64,000 nucleotides of DNA from an uncultured Methanospirillum sp. (GTDB lineage Archaea; Halobacteriota; Methanomicrobia; Methanomicrobiales; Methanospirillaceae), in contig NZ_OY764544.1 of assembly GCF_963668475.1 (NCBI RefSeq), forward strand, positions 1,364,001-1,428,000, read 5' to 3'. The notes below the pieces were generated by a model, which was given only the letters and a program-made list of their open reading frames with translations, searched no databases and was not told the DNA's origin. Each line of letters opens with the position of its first letter. Position 1 is the first letter of the stretch. A program made the translations under genes and the position numbers. Below, piece by piece: positions 26,487 through 34,584 of the stretch.

Positions 26487-26844
26487 TCTTCCTCACATCT
26501 ATGTTGTTTTTTAATGATTTTGCCATCCGGAGAAGTTTGGGTAGATCGGGTCTTCCGTCATGGTAATAATAAAAAAGGACAGACACAAAGTCCTCACAGA
26601 GATCCATCACATCCTGGCGGAACCTTATCTCCATGATATCATCCCCGACCCATCCCTTCATTGAAAAGCCATCTGGTATCTCGAACTTGAAAAAACCGGG
26701 ACCCATCTCAGACAGGGTCATCACAGGTCCGAAGTTTTTCAGAAAACTGATAAAGTCTTCAGTGACCGGTGCACTCAGGACAACCTCACGCATGAATGCC
26801 CCATCCACACAGACCTTATGCCTGACTGACCTGATTATCCGCAC
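26467..26844 (-). CDS. Small conserved protein, PVT-motif family copy A
   Basis: A 125-residue soluble protein of unknown function. It aligns by eye along its length with two other small proteins here (38385-38744 and 46449-46760). All share a basic start, then DG, REVVLSAPVT (EYLLSSPVT and EYLLPGPVT in the others), a central MKG/IRG/MRG and a helical C-terminus with E-D-F/Y. It overlaps the aminotransferase gene by 29 bases and the methyltransferase by 20. Consistent adjacency to SAM methyltransferases suggests a partner or a substrate-binding role (inference). Confidence 0.7.
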   Translation of the reverse strand: MRIIRSVRHKVCVDGAFMREVVLSAPVTEDFISFLKNFGPVMTLSEMGPGFFKFEIPDGFSMKGWVGDDIMEIRFRQDVMDLCEDFVSVLFYYYHDGRPDLPKLLRMAKSLKNNIDVRKNGVSGS

Positions 26845-27991
26845 AGCGGGCTACCTCCAGAATGGCTTCTGCTGCCTGTAAACACTCTGCATCGGTTGTA
26901 AACCAGGAGAGACTCAGTCGTACCGAACCGGTGCCTCCGTCCATCTCCTTATGAACAAGCGGAGCACAGTGGAGTCCTGATCTGGTTATGATCTGATATT
27001 TACGTGTCAGGATAAACCCAAGATCATCGTTATCGAGCCCGTCGATATTCAACGAGATGATCGGCAGATCAGGGAATTCATTCTGAATAATAATGTTGGG
27101 TGCTCCTTTAAGTCTCTGAATCATCATCCTTGTCTGTCTGATCCCCTTCTCCTCAATAGCAGACAGACCGATTGATTGTATGAACCCGACTCCGGCCTCA
27201 AGTGCTGCAAGACCCGGGAAGTTGTGGGTACCTGCTTCAAACCGTTCGGGCATTCCCCTGGGATGGGTCAGAACTGAAGAGTATGACCCGGTCCCACCGA
27301 ACCTGACCGGATTTATCTCTTCTGGATTCTTGATGACAAACCCTCCGGTTCCGGGAATCCCGAACAGTGCTTTATGTCCGGTAAAAACATACGCATCGGT
27401 GTGCATGTCATTGACAGAAATGGGGATATGGCCTGCTGTCTGTGATCCATCTGTGATGAGGAATATCCCGTGTTCATGGAGATGTCTGCCGATATCATTT
27501 ATCTTCTGAACAGAACCAAGCACATTACTTCCATGGGTCAGAACTGCCAGCCTGGTTTCAGGCGTTATTGACTCTTCAATTGCATCGCTATCGATATCTG
27601 ATCCATCCAGGGGAAGGATAGTAAGATGTATTCTTCCTGCCTGTTGTAGTTCAGACAGGAGTCTGAGCACTGAGTTGTGCTCAAGAGCAGACGTTATCAC
27701 ATGAATCTTCCCCTTGTGAGCCGAACAGAAGCCCTGAATAAGGGTGTTCAGGGCATCAGTGGCGTTATGGGAGAAGATAACCCGTTCATTGTCACGAACA
27801 CTGAGGAGATCTGCAATCGCACTTCTTGCAGACCAGATATAATCTTTTGAATCCCTGGTGGCACTTCTCCCCCCGCCGGTGAAAGGGGAGAGGAGAGACT
27901 GCTGAATTGCGGCGAGTACTTCCGGAGGTTTCGGCCAGCTCGTTGCTGCATTATTCAGATAGATGAAATCAGTCCCGGTCATTTGTGACAT
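26816..27991 (-). CDS. Class V aminotransferase, cysteine-desulfurase-like (copy 1)
   Basis: A 391-residue PLP enzyme. YLNNAATSWPKPPE at the N-terminus is characteristic of the cysteine-desulfurase-family branch (EF2568 type) linked in bacteria to selenium or labile-sulfur systems. The PLP lysine is about K207 in FTGHKALFG, the HxN motif is LEHNSVLR, and a cysteine occurs in RSGLHCAPL near residue 345. It probably mobilises sulfur (or selenium) from cysteine. First gene of the minus-strand unit that continues with the small protein, methyltransferase, activase and double-cubane protein. A paralog is at 48217-49389. Confidence 0.85.
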   Translation of the reverse strand: MSQMTGTDFIYLNNAATSWPKPPEVLAAIQQSLLSPFTGGGRSATRDSKDYIWSARSAIADLLSVRDNERVIFSHNATDALNTLIQGFCSAHKGKIHVITSALEHNSVLRLLSELQQAGRIHLTILPLDGSDIDSDAIEESITPETRLAVLTHGSNVLGSVQKINDIGRHLHEHGIFLITDGSQTAGHIPISVNDMHTDAYVFTGHKALFGIPGTGGFVIKNPEEINPVRFGGTGSYSSVLTHPRGMPERFEAGTHNFPGLAALEAGVGFIQSIGLSAIEEKGIRQTRMMIQRLKGAPNIIIQNEFPDLPIISLNIDGLDNDDLGFILTRKYQIITRSGLHCAPLVHKEMDGGTGSVRLSLSWFTTDAECLQAAEAILEVARCADNQVSQA

Positions 27992-28270
27992 TTATCCTGA
28001 ATTGTTCAGTATGTCTGTCTCTTCTTGTTCTCATAGATGATGTTTGTAGGGTTTCGCATGAGAGATACAACGTATTTCCTGTTTCACATTATGGGCACTA
28101 AAAACTTGCACACACTTTCAATTAACTCGGTGCATTCATTAAATATGTATCTCTTGCGAACATTCGTACCTGGTGCCCAAAAAAAATCGCAGAGTCAAAT
28201 TATTATATTTTATTCAGTACAATAATAAAAATAAAAAAGTGTTTTTAAATAAAACGCATCACCCTATTAA

Positions 28271-28343
28271 TTTTTGCAATGAGGCCCCAATTGGCGTTTT
28301 TTATTGCAAAAACCATTACAAAATTTATGCCTAATTTTGCAAT
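28271..28343. promoter_or_regulatory. Triple TTTTGCAAT repeat upstream of fmd operon 2
   Basis: TTTTTGCAAT (28271-28280) and its exact inverted copy ATTGCAAAAA (28303-28312) are followed by a third copy TTTTGCAAT (28335-28343) that ends just before the TATA-like sequence at 28352. The arrangement suits an upstream operator or activator site. It was not seen upstream of fmd operon 1. Confidence 0.45.
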
Positions 28344-28417
28344 TCGGATGTGATATATACCTACGAACTATGAATGTGATTTGTTGATCGGGGTTCCGGA
28401 TATTGTGCCTAACAACG

Positions 28418-28550
28418 CTCTGCCATCGGGTGGCAGAGATACCTGGGTACTGATCATCCTCTGGAATAGCGATGACAGAACCGGAATCACACTAGGTGTC
28501 AGCTTTCAGTGCTCTATAAACCTGGTGTGTATCCTCAGGGTGACACCCTG
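28418..28550 (+). ncRNA. Predicted multi-hairpin leader of fmd operon 2
   Basis: Three stems in order: CTCTGCCA/TGGCAGAG (28418-28425 with 28431-28438, loop TCGGG); CACACTAGG/CCTGGTGTG (28488-28496 with 28521-28529, one G-U); and CAGGGT/ACCCTG (28536-28541 with 28545-28550, loop GAC). The region has no ORF and lies between the TATA-like box and fmdD. It is a candidate regulatory leader; it matches no family I know. Confidence 0.45.
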
Positions 28551-28616
28551 GGATGCCAGAACCGGATTGCCTGATCAGAACTGAACGTGATAAGATAGGA
28601 TTTTTCGGGAGATCCT

Positions 28617-29030
28617 ATGGCCGAAAATAACACCTTAAACATGATAACCCAGCGTGCCGTCGAAGAAGGCATTGCAATGGAAATCGGGAAGACATCTCCG
28701 GAATACTTCGATGCCTGTAATCTCATCGAGATGAATGAGCAGGACATGAAGAGACTGAAGATATTAAAGAACACCAACGTTCGCGTTACAAGCGAAAGTG
28801 GCCAGGTCATTGTCAAAGCAGTAGTCGCCCGCCAGACTGTATATCCGGGTCTCTGCCACATCAGGCAGGGTGTCTGGGCAAACCAGGTCGTTCCTCCCCG
28901 CACCCAGTCCACCGGTACACCCCAGTACAGCGGGTTCCCTGTAACCGTGGAGCCTGCACCGGAAGAGAAACTGAAGACTGCCCTCCAATTAGTACAGGGA
29001 GCAGTCGGCATGTGGAAGGGTGAAGAATAA
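28617..29030 (+). CDS. fmdD: Formylmethanofuran dehydrogenase subunit D (copy 2)
   Basis: A 137-residue paralog of 19254-19679 with the same pterin-binding pattern (NTLNMITQRAVEEG, NVRVTSESGQVIVKA, GVWANQVV). ATG 28617 is preceded by GGGAGATCCT. Its last base overlaps the fmdB start. Leader operon and gene order D-B-A-C repeat those of copy 1. Confidence 0.93.
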   Translation: MAENNTLNMITQRAVEEGIAMEIGKTSPEYFDACNLIEMNEQDMKRLKILKNTNVRVTSESGQVIVKAVVARQTVYPGLCHIRQGVWANQVVPPRTQSTGTPQYSGFPVTVEPAPEEKLKTALQLVQGAVGMWKGEE

Positions 29031-30355
29031 TGCCAAAGGTATATGAGAATGTGGGATGCCCATACTGTGGCTGCTCCTGCGATGATGTCAGAGTAACAGT
29101 CTCTGATGACGGAAAGAAGGTGCTTGAGGTCGAGAATGTCTGTGCAATCGGAACTGAGATCTTCAAGCACGGCAGCTCAGAACACCGGCATAGATTACCC
29201 CGGCTTCGCCAGCCAGATGGCTCCATGAAAGAGATCTCCTACGAGGAGGCTATTGAGTGGACCGCACAGCATCTGTACAAAGCAAAAAAGCCACTCATGT
29301 ACGGGTTTGGTTCAACAAACTGTGAAGGACAGGCAGCAGCAGCCCGTGTTATGGAAACAGCAGGTGGCTGTCTTGACAACTGTGCAACCATCTGCCACGG
29401 CCCGTCATTCCTCGCAATATTTGATAACGGATACCCAACCTGCACCCTTGGAGAGGTCAAGAACCGTGCAGACGTGATTGTGTACTGGGGATCTAACCCG
29501 GCACACGCACACCCACGTCACATGTCCCGGTACTCTATCTTCCCACGTGGATTTTTCACAGGAAAGGGACAGAAGAAGCGTACTGTCATCGTCATTGACC
29601 CCCGGTACACCGATACTGCAAACGTTGCAGACATGCACCTCCGTGTAAAACAGGGGCACGACTACGAACTCTTTGATGCATTCCGGATGGTCATGCACGG
29701 GCATGCAGATGATATCCCTGATGTCGTTGCAGATGTTCCAAAAGAGCAGATCCTTGAGGCTGCCGAGATCATGGGGAATGCCCGGTTCGGAACCGTCTTT
29801 TACGGAATGGGTCTGACACACTCTGATGGTCGTAACCACAACATCGACATTGCAATCTCCCTCATGCGTGACCTGAACAAGGTTGCCAAGTGGACGATCA
29901 TGGCAATGCGTGGACACTACAACATCGCAGGTCCCGGTGTCGTATGGTCATGGACATTCGGATTCCCGTACTGCCTTGACCTCACCAAGAAGAACTATGC
30001 ACACATGAACCCGGGTGAGACCAGTTCAGTGGACATGGCAATGCGTGATGAAACGGATATGTTCATCAACATCGGAACTGATGCAGGTGCACACTTCCCG
30101 ATTCCGGCAGTCCAGCATCTGAAGAAACACCCCTGGGTCACCATCGATCCAAGCGTCTGCATGGCATCAGAGATCTCTGACCTGCACATCCCGGTCTGTA
30201 TCTGTGGTGTTGACACCGGTGGAATTGTATACCGGATGGACAACGTGCCAATCCAGTTCAGACAGGTTCTCGATCCCCAGGGTCTCCTCACCGATGAGGA
30301 ACTGCTGAACAAGATCGCTGACCGTCTTGATGAACTCAATGCACAGGGGGCCTGA
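29030..30355 (+). CDS. fmdB: Formylmethanofuran dehydrogenase subunit B (copy 2), catalytic
   Basis: A 441-residue catalytic subunit paralogous to 19682-21010. Cluster ligands are C10, C13, C17 and C38 (CPYCGCSC), and the expected metal ligand is C122 in NCATICHGPS. Roughly six in ten residues appear identical to copy 1 over stretches compared by eye. An isoenzyme pair is known in methanogens as tungsten (Fwd) and molybdenum (Fmd) forms, often regulated by metal supply. Which form this is remains open. Confidence 0.95.
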   Translation: MPKVYENVGCPYCGCSCDDVRVTVSDDGKKVLEVENVCAIGTEIFKHGSSEHRHRLPRLRQPDGSMKEISYEEAIEWTAQHLYKAKKPLMYGFGSTNCEGQAAAARVMETAGGCLDNCATICHGPSFLAIFDNGYPTCTLGEVKNRADVIVYWGSNPAHAHPRHMSRYSIFPRGFFTGKGQKKRTVIVIDPRYTDTANVADMHLRVKQGHDYELFDAFRMVMHGHADDIPDVVADVPKEQILEAAEIMGNARFGTVFYGMGLTHSDGRNHNIDIAISLMRDLNKVAKWTIMAMRGHYNIAGPGVVWSWTFGFPYCLDLTKKNYAHMNPGETSSVDMAMRDETDMFINIGTDAGAHFPIPAVQHLKKHPWVTIDPSVCMASEISDLHIPVCICGVDTGGIVYRMDNVPIQFRQVLDPQGLLTDEELLNKIADRLDELNAQGA

Positions 30356-30357
30356 AT

Positions 30358-32073
30358 ATGTCTGAACTGATTATCAAGAACGGATACGTCTTTGATCCAA
30401 TCTCCGGAATCAAGGGAGACAAGGCAGATATCGCCATTAAGGACGGCAAGATCGTAGAGAAGGTCTCTTCAAAGGCAAAGACCATCGATGCCAGCGGTAA
30501 GACCGTTATGGCTGGTGGTGTTGACATTCACACCCACGTGGTTGGACCGAAAGTCAACCTTGGTCGTGAGATGCGGCCTGAAGACAAGCTCTTCCGTGGC
30601 GATTACCGTGGGGGGATTCTCAAACAGGGCAAACGAATGGAGATGGGATTCTCGATTCCAACCACCTGGAAGACCGGGTATGCATACTCCCGTCTGGGAT
30701 ACACCTACGTCAATGAGGCAGCAATGCCCCCACTCATGGCACCCCACGTTCATGAAGAGATCAGGGACACACCAATCCTCGATATCAGTGCAATGCCAGT
30801 ATTCGGAAACAACTGGTTCTGTCTCGAGTACCTCAAGAATAAGGAGATAGAGAACAACGCTGCTTACATCGCCTGGCTCCTCAAGGCAACATACGGTGTC
30901 GGTATCAAGGTTGTCAACCCAGGTGGCACAGAAGCATGGGCATGGGGAGAAAACTGTAACACTATCCATGACCCGGTCCCCTACTTCGACATTACTCCTG
31001 CAGAGATTGTCAAGGGTCTGATCGAGACGAACGAGTACCTTGGTCTGCCCCACTCAATTCATCTGCACGGAAACAACCTTGGAAATCCGGGTAACTACAC
31101 AGATACCCTCGATACCCTGAAGCTTGCAGAGGGATACAAGGCAAAGAACAAGTTCGGCAGAACTCAGGTCCTGCACAACACTCACCTCCAGTTCCACTCC
31201 TACAAAGGAGACAGTTGGGGAACCTTCGGATCTGCAGCAAAGGAAGTCATGGACTACGTTAACAAGACTGACAACATCACCATTGATCTCGGATGTGTCA
31301 CCCTTGATGAGACAACCACCATGACAGCCGACGGACCATTCGAGCACCACCTCATGGAACTCAACCACCGCAAGTGGGCAAATTGTGATATTGAACTCGA
31401 GACTGGTTCTGGTATTGTGCCGTTTGTGTATGATAAGGACGTCGCTGTCATTGGTATCCAGTGGGCAGTCGGCCTTGAGATCGGGCTCTATGCAAAAGAC
31501 CTGATGCGGACATTCATCACCACTGATCACCCGAACGGAGGACCATTCAGCCGGTACCCGCGTATCATCAAGTGGCTCATGTCGAGAAAGGCTCGTGAGG
31601 CAACCCTTGACTCCATGAAGCGGAAAGACAAGGTTATCGCAGCAACCGACCTCGCCTCCATGGACCGCGAACTCAACCTCTACGATATCGCCATGATGAC
31701 CCGTGCAGGTCCGGCCAGGGCACTCGGTATGTCTAGCATGTACGGCAGCCTCGCTCCAGGTGCTGATGGAAACGTAGCGATCTACAACCTTGATGCCAAG
31801 AAGATCCCAACTGATCCAGAGCTGATTGAAGAGGCATTCACCAAGACTGCCTACACCATCAAGGAAGGAGTTGTTGTTGTCCAGAATGGTGAGATTGTCG
31901 CTGAGCCGAAGGGACACACCATCTGGACCAAGGTCACCATGCCTGAGAACTCCCAGGTTATGCGTGATATCAAAGAGAAGTTCACCAAGAGTTACACTGT
32001 TAACCTTGAGAACTACGCAGTGTTCGACGACCATGTGTACCGCCCACGGGCACTTGAAGTAGAAGTAGCCTGA
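30358..32073 (+). CDS. fmdA: Formylmethanofuran dehydrogenase subunit A (copy 2)
   Basis: A 571-residue amidohydrolase-type subunit with HxH at H58/H60 (VDIHTHV), HLHGNNLG, HNTHLQFHSY and TTDHPNGGPF, all as in copy 1. The N-terminal 50 residues are nearly identical in the two copies. It starts two bases after the fmdB stop. Confidence 0.95.
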   Translation: MSELIIKNGYVFDPISGIKGDKADIAIKDGKIVEKVSSKAKTIDASGKTVMAGGVDIHTHVVGPKVNLGREMRPEDKLFRGDYRGGILKQGKRMEMGFSIPTTWKTGYAYSRLGYTYVNEAAMPPLMAPHVHEEIRDTPILDISAMPVFGNNWFCLEYLKNKEIENNAAYIAWLLKATYGVGIKVVNPGGTEAWAWGENCNTIHDPVPYFDITPAEIVKGLIETNEYLGLPHSIHLHGNNLGNPGNYTDTLDTLKLAEGYKAKNKFGRTQVLHNTHLQFHSYKGDSWGTFGSAAKEVMDYVNKTDNITIDLGCVTLDETTTMTADGPFEHHLMELNHRKWANCDIELETGSGIVPFVYDKDVAVIGIQWAVGLEIGLYAKDLMRTFITTDHPNGGPFSRYPRIIKWLMSRKAREATLDSMKRKDKVIAATDLASMDRELNLYDIAMMTRAGPARALGMSSMYGSLAPGADGNVAIYNLDAKKIPTDPELIEEAFTKTAYTIKEGVVVVQNGEIVAEPKGHTIWTKVTMPENSQVMRDIKEKFTKSYTVNLENYAVFDDHVYRPRALEVEVA

Positions 32074-32083
32074 GGTGCAAAAG

Positions 32084-32887
32084 ATGGAAACCGTAACAAT
32101 GACCCTGGTACAGCAGCCTGAGCTGTACCTCGAATGCTACAGTGTAACCCCTGACAAGTTTGCAGGGAAATCTCTGGCCGAGATCGCTGATCTTCCGGCT
32201 CATGAGGGAAAAGTTGTCTGGAAACTTGGAGACTTCTTCTCGTTTTCCGGAAAGGCTGGAGAGACCGCAGCTGACACCAAGATCATCGTCAACGGAAATG
32301 TCCGTAAGATGAAGCGGTTCGGCCAGCAGATGACCGATGGTGAGATCCTCATCAACAGCGACGCAGACATGTATGTCGGCTGCTGGATGAGAGGCGGCAA
32401 AATCACCGTCAAGGGCAATGCTGATGCATTCCTTGGAATCGGCATGGAAGGCGGAGATATCCTGATTGAAGGAGACGCTGATAACCATGTTGGCAGTGCC
32501 TATCGTGGTGACTGGCGTGGTATGAGCGGTGGTCTGATCCGGGTAAAAGGAAAGGCCGGAAATGATGTCGGTACCGCCATGACCGGTGGAACCATCATCA
32601 TCGAAGGCGATGTCTTCATCCATGTCCTGACCCACGCCGAAGGCGGAACCGTCATCATCAAGGGTGATGTCGAGGGCCGTGTCGGTGGTCAGCTGGTCAA
32701 GGGAGATGCATACATACTTGGAAAACTGCTCTACCCGATGCCAGGATACAAGAAGATCGGAACCGTCGAGAAGGAATGCGACGGTCAGACCTACACCTTT
32801 GATGAGTACATTGGTGACCTAGGAGAGCGGAAAGAGAAGAAGAAGGGAGAGATTGTCTGGGGTCACATATACCTCAAGGCAAACTAA
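32084..32887 (+). CDS. fmdC: Formylmethanofuran dehydrogenase subunit C (copy 2)
   Basis: A 267-residue beta-helix subunit with repeated MRGGKITVKGN, MEGGDILIEGD and MTGGTIIIEGD turns. I chose ATG 32084, which has GAGGTG just upstream, over the GTG at 32075 that overlaps this ribosome site. It is the last gene of operon 2; CTTTTTTCTTCG follows the stop. Confidence 0.94.
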   Translation: METVTMTLVQQPELYLECYSVTPDKFAGKSLAEIADLPAHEGKVVWKLGDFFSFSGKAGETAADTKIIVNGNVRKMKRFGQQMTDGEILINSDADMYVGCWMRGGKITVKGNADAFLGIGMEGGDILIEGDADNHVGSAYRGDWRGMSGGLIRVKGKAGNDVGTAMTGGTIIIEGDVFIHVLTHAEGGTVIIKGDVEGRVGGQLVKGDAYILGKLLYPMPGYKKIGTVEKECDGQTYTFDEYIGDLGERKEKKKGEIVWGHIYLKAN

Positions 32888-32992
32888 CTTTTTTCTTCGT
32901 GAATTAATACATACAGATCCGGTTTTACCCCGTATTTTCATACCGGAGTTACGCAACACTAACTTCTGATTCGATTAGAAACGTTCCTAATA

Positions 32993-33045
32993 CCCCAACG
33001 GTGCCCCGTTGGGGGCCCCAGGTAGGACCAATGAAAAGGACTGTT
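32993..33045 (+). promoter_or_regulatory. Conserved leader element, copy 1 of 3
   Basis: CCCCAAC/GTTGGGG hairpin (7 bp, 8-base loop GGTGCCCC) followed by GGACCAATGAAAAGGACT. It lies 69 bases upstream of the methyltransferase at 33115, in the same orientation. Nearly identical copies lie at 51072-51124 (+) and 52821-52874 (-). A short frame MKRTVSCKNKACSL (33031-33075) begins inside the conserved tail. Confidence 0.7.
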
Positions 33046-33114
33046 TCATGCAAAAACAAGGCATGTAGCCTGTGAGAAACGGAAAGGGAATAACCACAGT
33101 ACCGAGGAATTACG

Positions 33115-34143
33115 ATGGAAGATATAGATTTAATTAAACTGCCAGAACTTCCTGTCATCGAGGTGGTCGATGATCTTATCCAGGTGTATAAGGAGTTCAT
33201 GGTAATCAGGGCTGCTCTGCAGCTTAAACTCTTTGACTGGATGGCTGCACATGGACCGGCTACAATTGAAGAAGTGAGCAAGGGAACAAAGATCCCCATG
33301 GATTACATGGCACCCCTGATTGGGATGCTCTTTTACCTGGACATCGTCCGGCGATCTGGTGAGAAATACCTGGTCTCTCCATCAGCTAACCTCCACTTTG
33401 TGAGCAGCAGCAGGTATTACCAGGGAGATATCATCCTGGCACTAGCCGAGCCGGAATCCCCGTGGAACGATCTGCAGACCTATCTGACAAGTCCTGAAGC
33501 AAAATCCACGTTCGAGCAGGAGAGCCCGTTGATGGGTATGTCCAAGGCAGAACAGGAGATAAGGGGTATGCTCAAGAACATCACGACAGTTGCAAGTCGG
33601 TGGGCAGGATTTAAGGATGCAAAATCGTTCCTTGAGATCAGTAGCGGTCATGGTCTGTATGCCATGGCTGTCTGCCAGATTCATCCTGATCTGAAGGCTT
33701 CAGTCCTTGGGCAACCTGTCAGTTCAGAACTACTCAAGCAGAATATTGCGAGGCATGAGATGAAGGACCGGGTTACAGCGATCAGCGGGAGCCTGGGAGC
33801 CCTCCCGGAAGGCAAATATGATATCATCCTAATCTCCCATGCCTTGTATGCAAACCAGAATCAGCTTAATGCAATCCTGAAGGACGTCTGTGCCCACCTG
33901 AACGAAGGCGGTCTTTTCATCTCGAACCACTGGTTTATCAGAGCTTCTGAAGGGACCGGGATGCAGGGGCTGTATGAACTTGAACTTGGCATACACAACA
34001 TGTATCATGCTATCAAAGACCGGGAAGGATATGAGAAGCTCTGTAATGAAAACGGTCTTGTAATCTTCCAGACCGGTGTACTACGGAGTGCATATGGCGA
34101 ATCTACCATTCATATGGCAACCAAAACCGGGAGCGGAGAATAA
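33115..34143 (+). CDS. SAM methyltransferase with N-terminal winged-helix/dimerisation domain
   Basis: A 342-residue protein of the O-methyltransferase (acetylserotonin methyltransferase-like) type. Residues 1-110 form the dimerisation winged helix (IRAALQLKLFDWMAAHGPAT is the usual start). The Rossmann core begins near FLEISSGHGLYAMAV (motif I, with an atypical EISSGHG). It is paralogous in layout to 46904-48208. It is preceded by leader element copy 1 and overlaps the next small gene by one base. The substrate is unknown; it is not CmuA/MtaA-like. Confidence 0.8.
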   Translation: MEDIDLIKLPELPVIEVVDDLIQVYKEFMVIRAALQLKLFDWMAAHGPATIEEVSKGTKIPMDYMAPLIGMLFYLDIVRRSGEKYLVSPSANLHFVSSSRYYQGDIILALAEPESPWNDLQTYLTSPEAKSTFEQESPLMGMSKAEQEIRGMLKNITTVASRWAGFKDAKSFLEISSGHGLYAMAVCQIHPDLKASVLGQPVSSELLKQNIARHEMKDRVTAISGSLGALPEGKYDIILISHALYANQNQLNAILKDVCAHLNEGGLFISNHWFIRASEGTGMQGLYELELGIHNMYHAIKDREGYEKLCNENGLVIFQTGVLRSAYGESTIHMATKTGSGE

Positions 34144-34430
34144 TGGCAACAGTTCCTGATCGATTCGTCTCCGCATCATTTGACCAGTTATCTGATGAGG
34201 ATCTAAAAAAGGCGATGCTTATGCACGTAAGAATGGGATATCTGATGAAGAATCCGGGTAAGAGTAAAGAGGCAGAAGCGATTGCACAGGATATCATAGA
34301 CAGACTCTCTCTTGATCAACTCAGGCAGATTCATCCGGATACCTTCTTTTCCAACAAAAAAATGGGAGAACTTCCGAAGAATCCCTATGAGGTAGCCCTC
34401 GAATTGCTGGGTGAGGGACAAACAAGTTGA
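34143..34430 (+). CDS. Small hypothetical protein coupled to the methyltransferase
   Basis: A 95-residue, mostly helical, charged protein with no recognised domain. Its ATG overlaps the methyltransferase stop (TAATG), so the two are translated together. Features visible: MGYLMKNPGKSKEAEAIAQDI, and a C-terminal ELPKNPYEVALELL. No transmembrane segment. It may be a subunit of the methyltransferase (inference). Confidence 0.65.
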   Translation: MATVPDRFVSASFDQLSDEDLKKAMLMHVRMGYLMKNPGKSKEAEAIAQDIIDRLSLDQLRQIHPDTFFSNKKMGELPKNPYEVALELLGEGQTS

Positions 34431-34584
34431 ATATTCCTGTTTATAATCACAGACCCGTAGAAATGCAGTCGTTCTAAAACCTTTTTGTTTTCAGCAATCC
34501 AGGACTCTTACCTCATTCCCAAGTGAAATATGTCTTCCCAGCAATACTGAGATACCATGGGGTATCTGCACCTTCGGAGTTCTA

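Larger units (their letters stand above)
27992..28616. promoter_or_regulatory. Upstream region and leader of fmd operon 2
   Basis: About 625 bases without an accepted gene. The left part is AT-rich and holds the divergent promoter of the aminotransferase unit. TATA-like GATATATAC at about 28352-28360 would start a 230-base leader. GTGCCCAA at about 28173-28180 and GTGCCTAA at about 28405-28412 recall similar sequences before operon 1. Confidence 0.4.

Noticed and set aside
31054..32034. A 326-codon minus-strand frame
   Set aside because: It lies opposite fmdA copy 2 and has no family motifs; a shadow of the coding strand.
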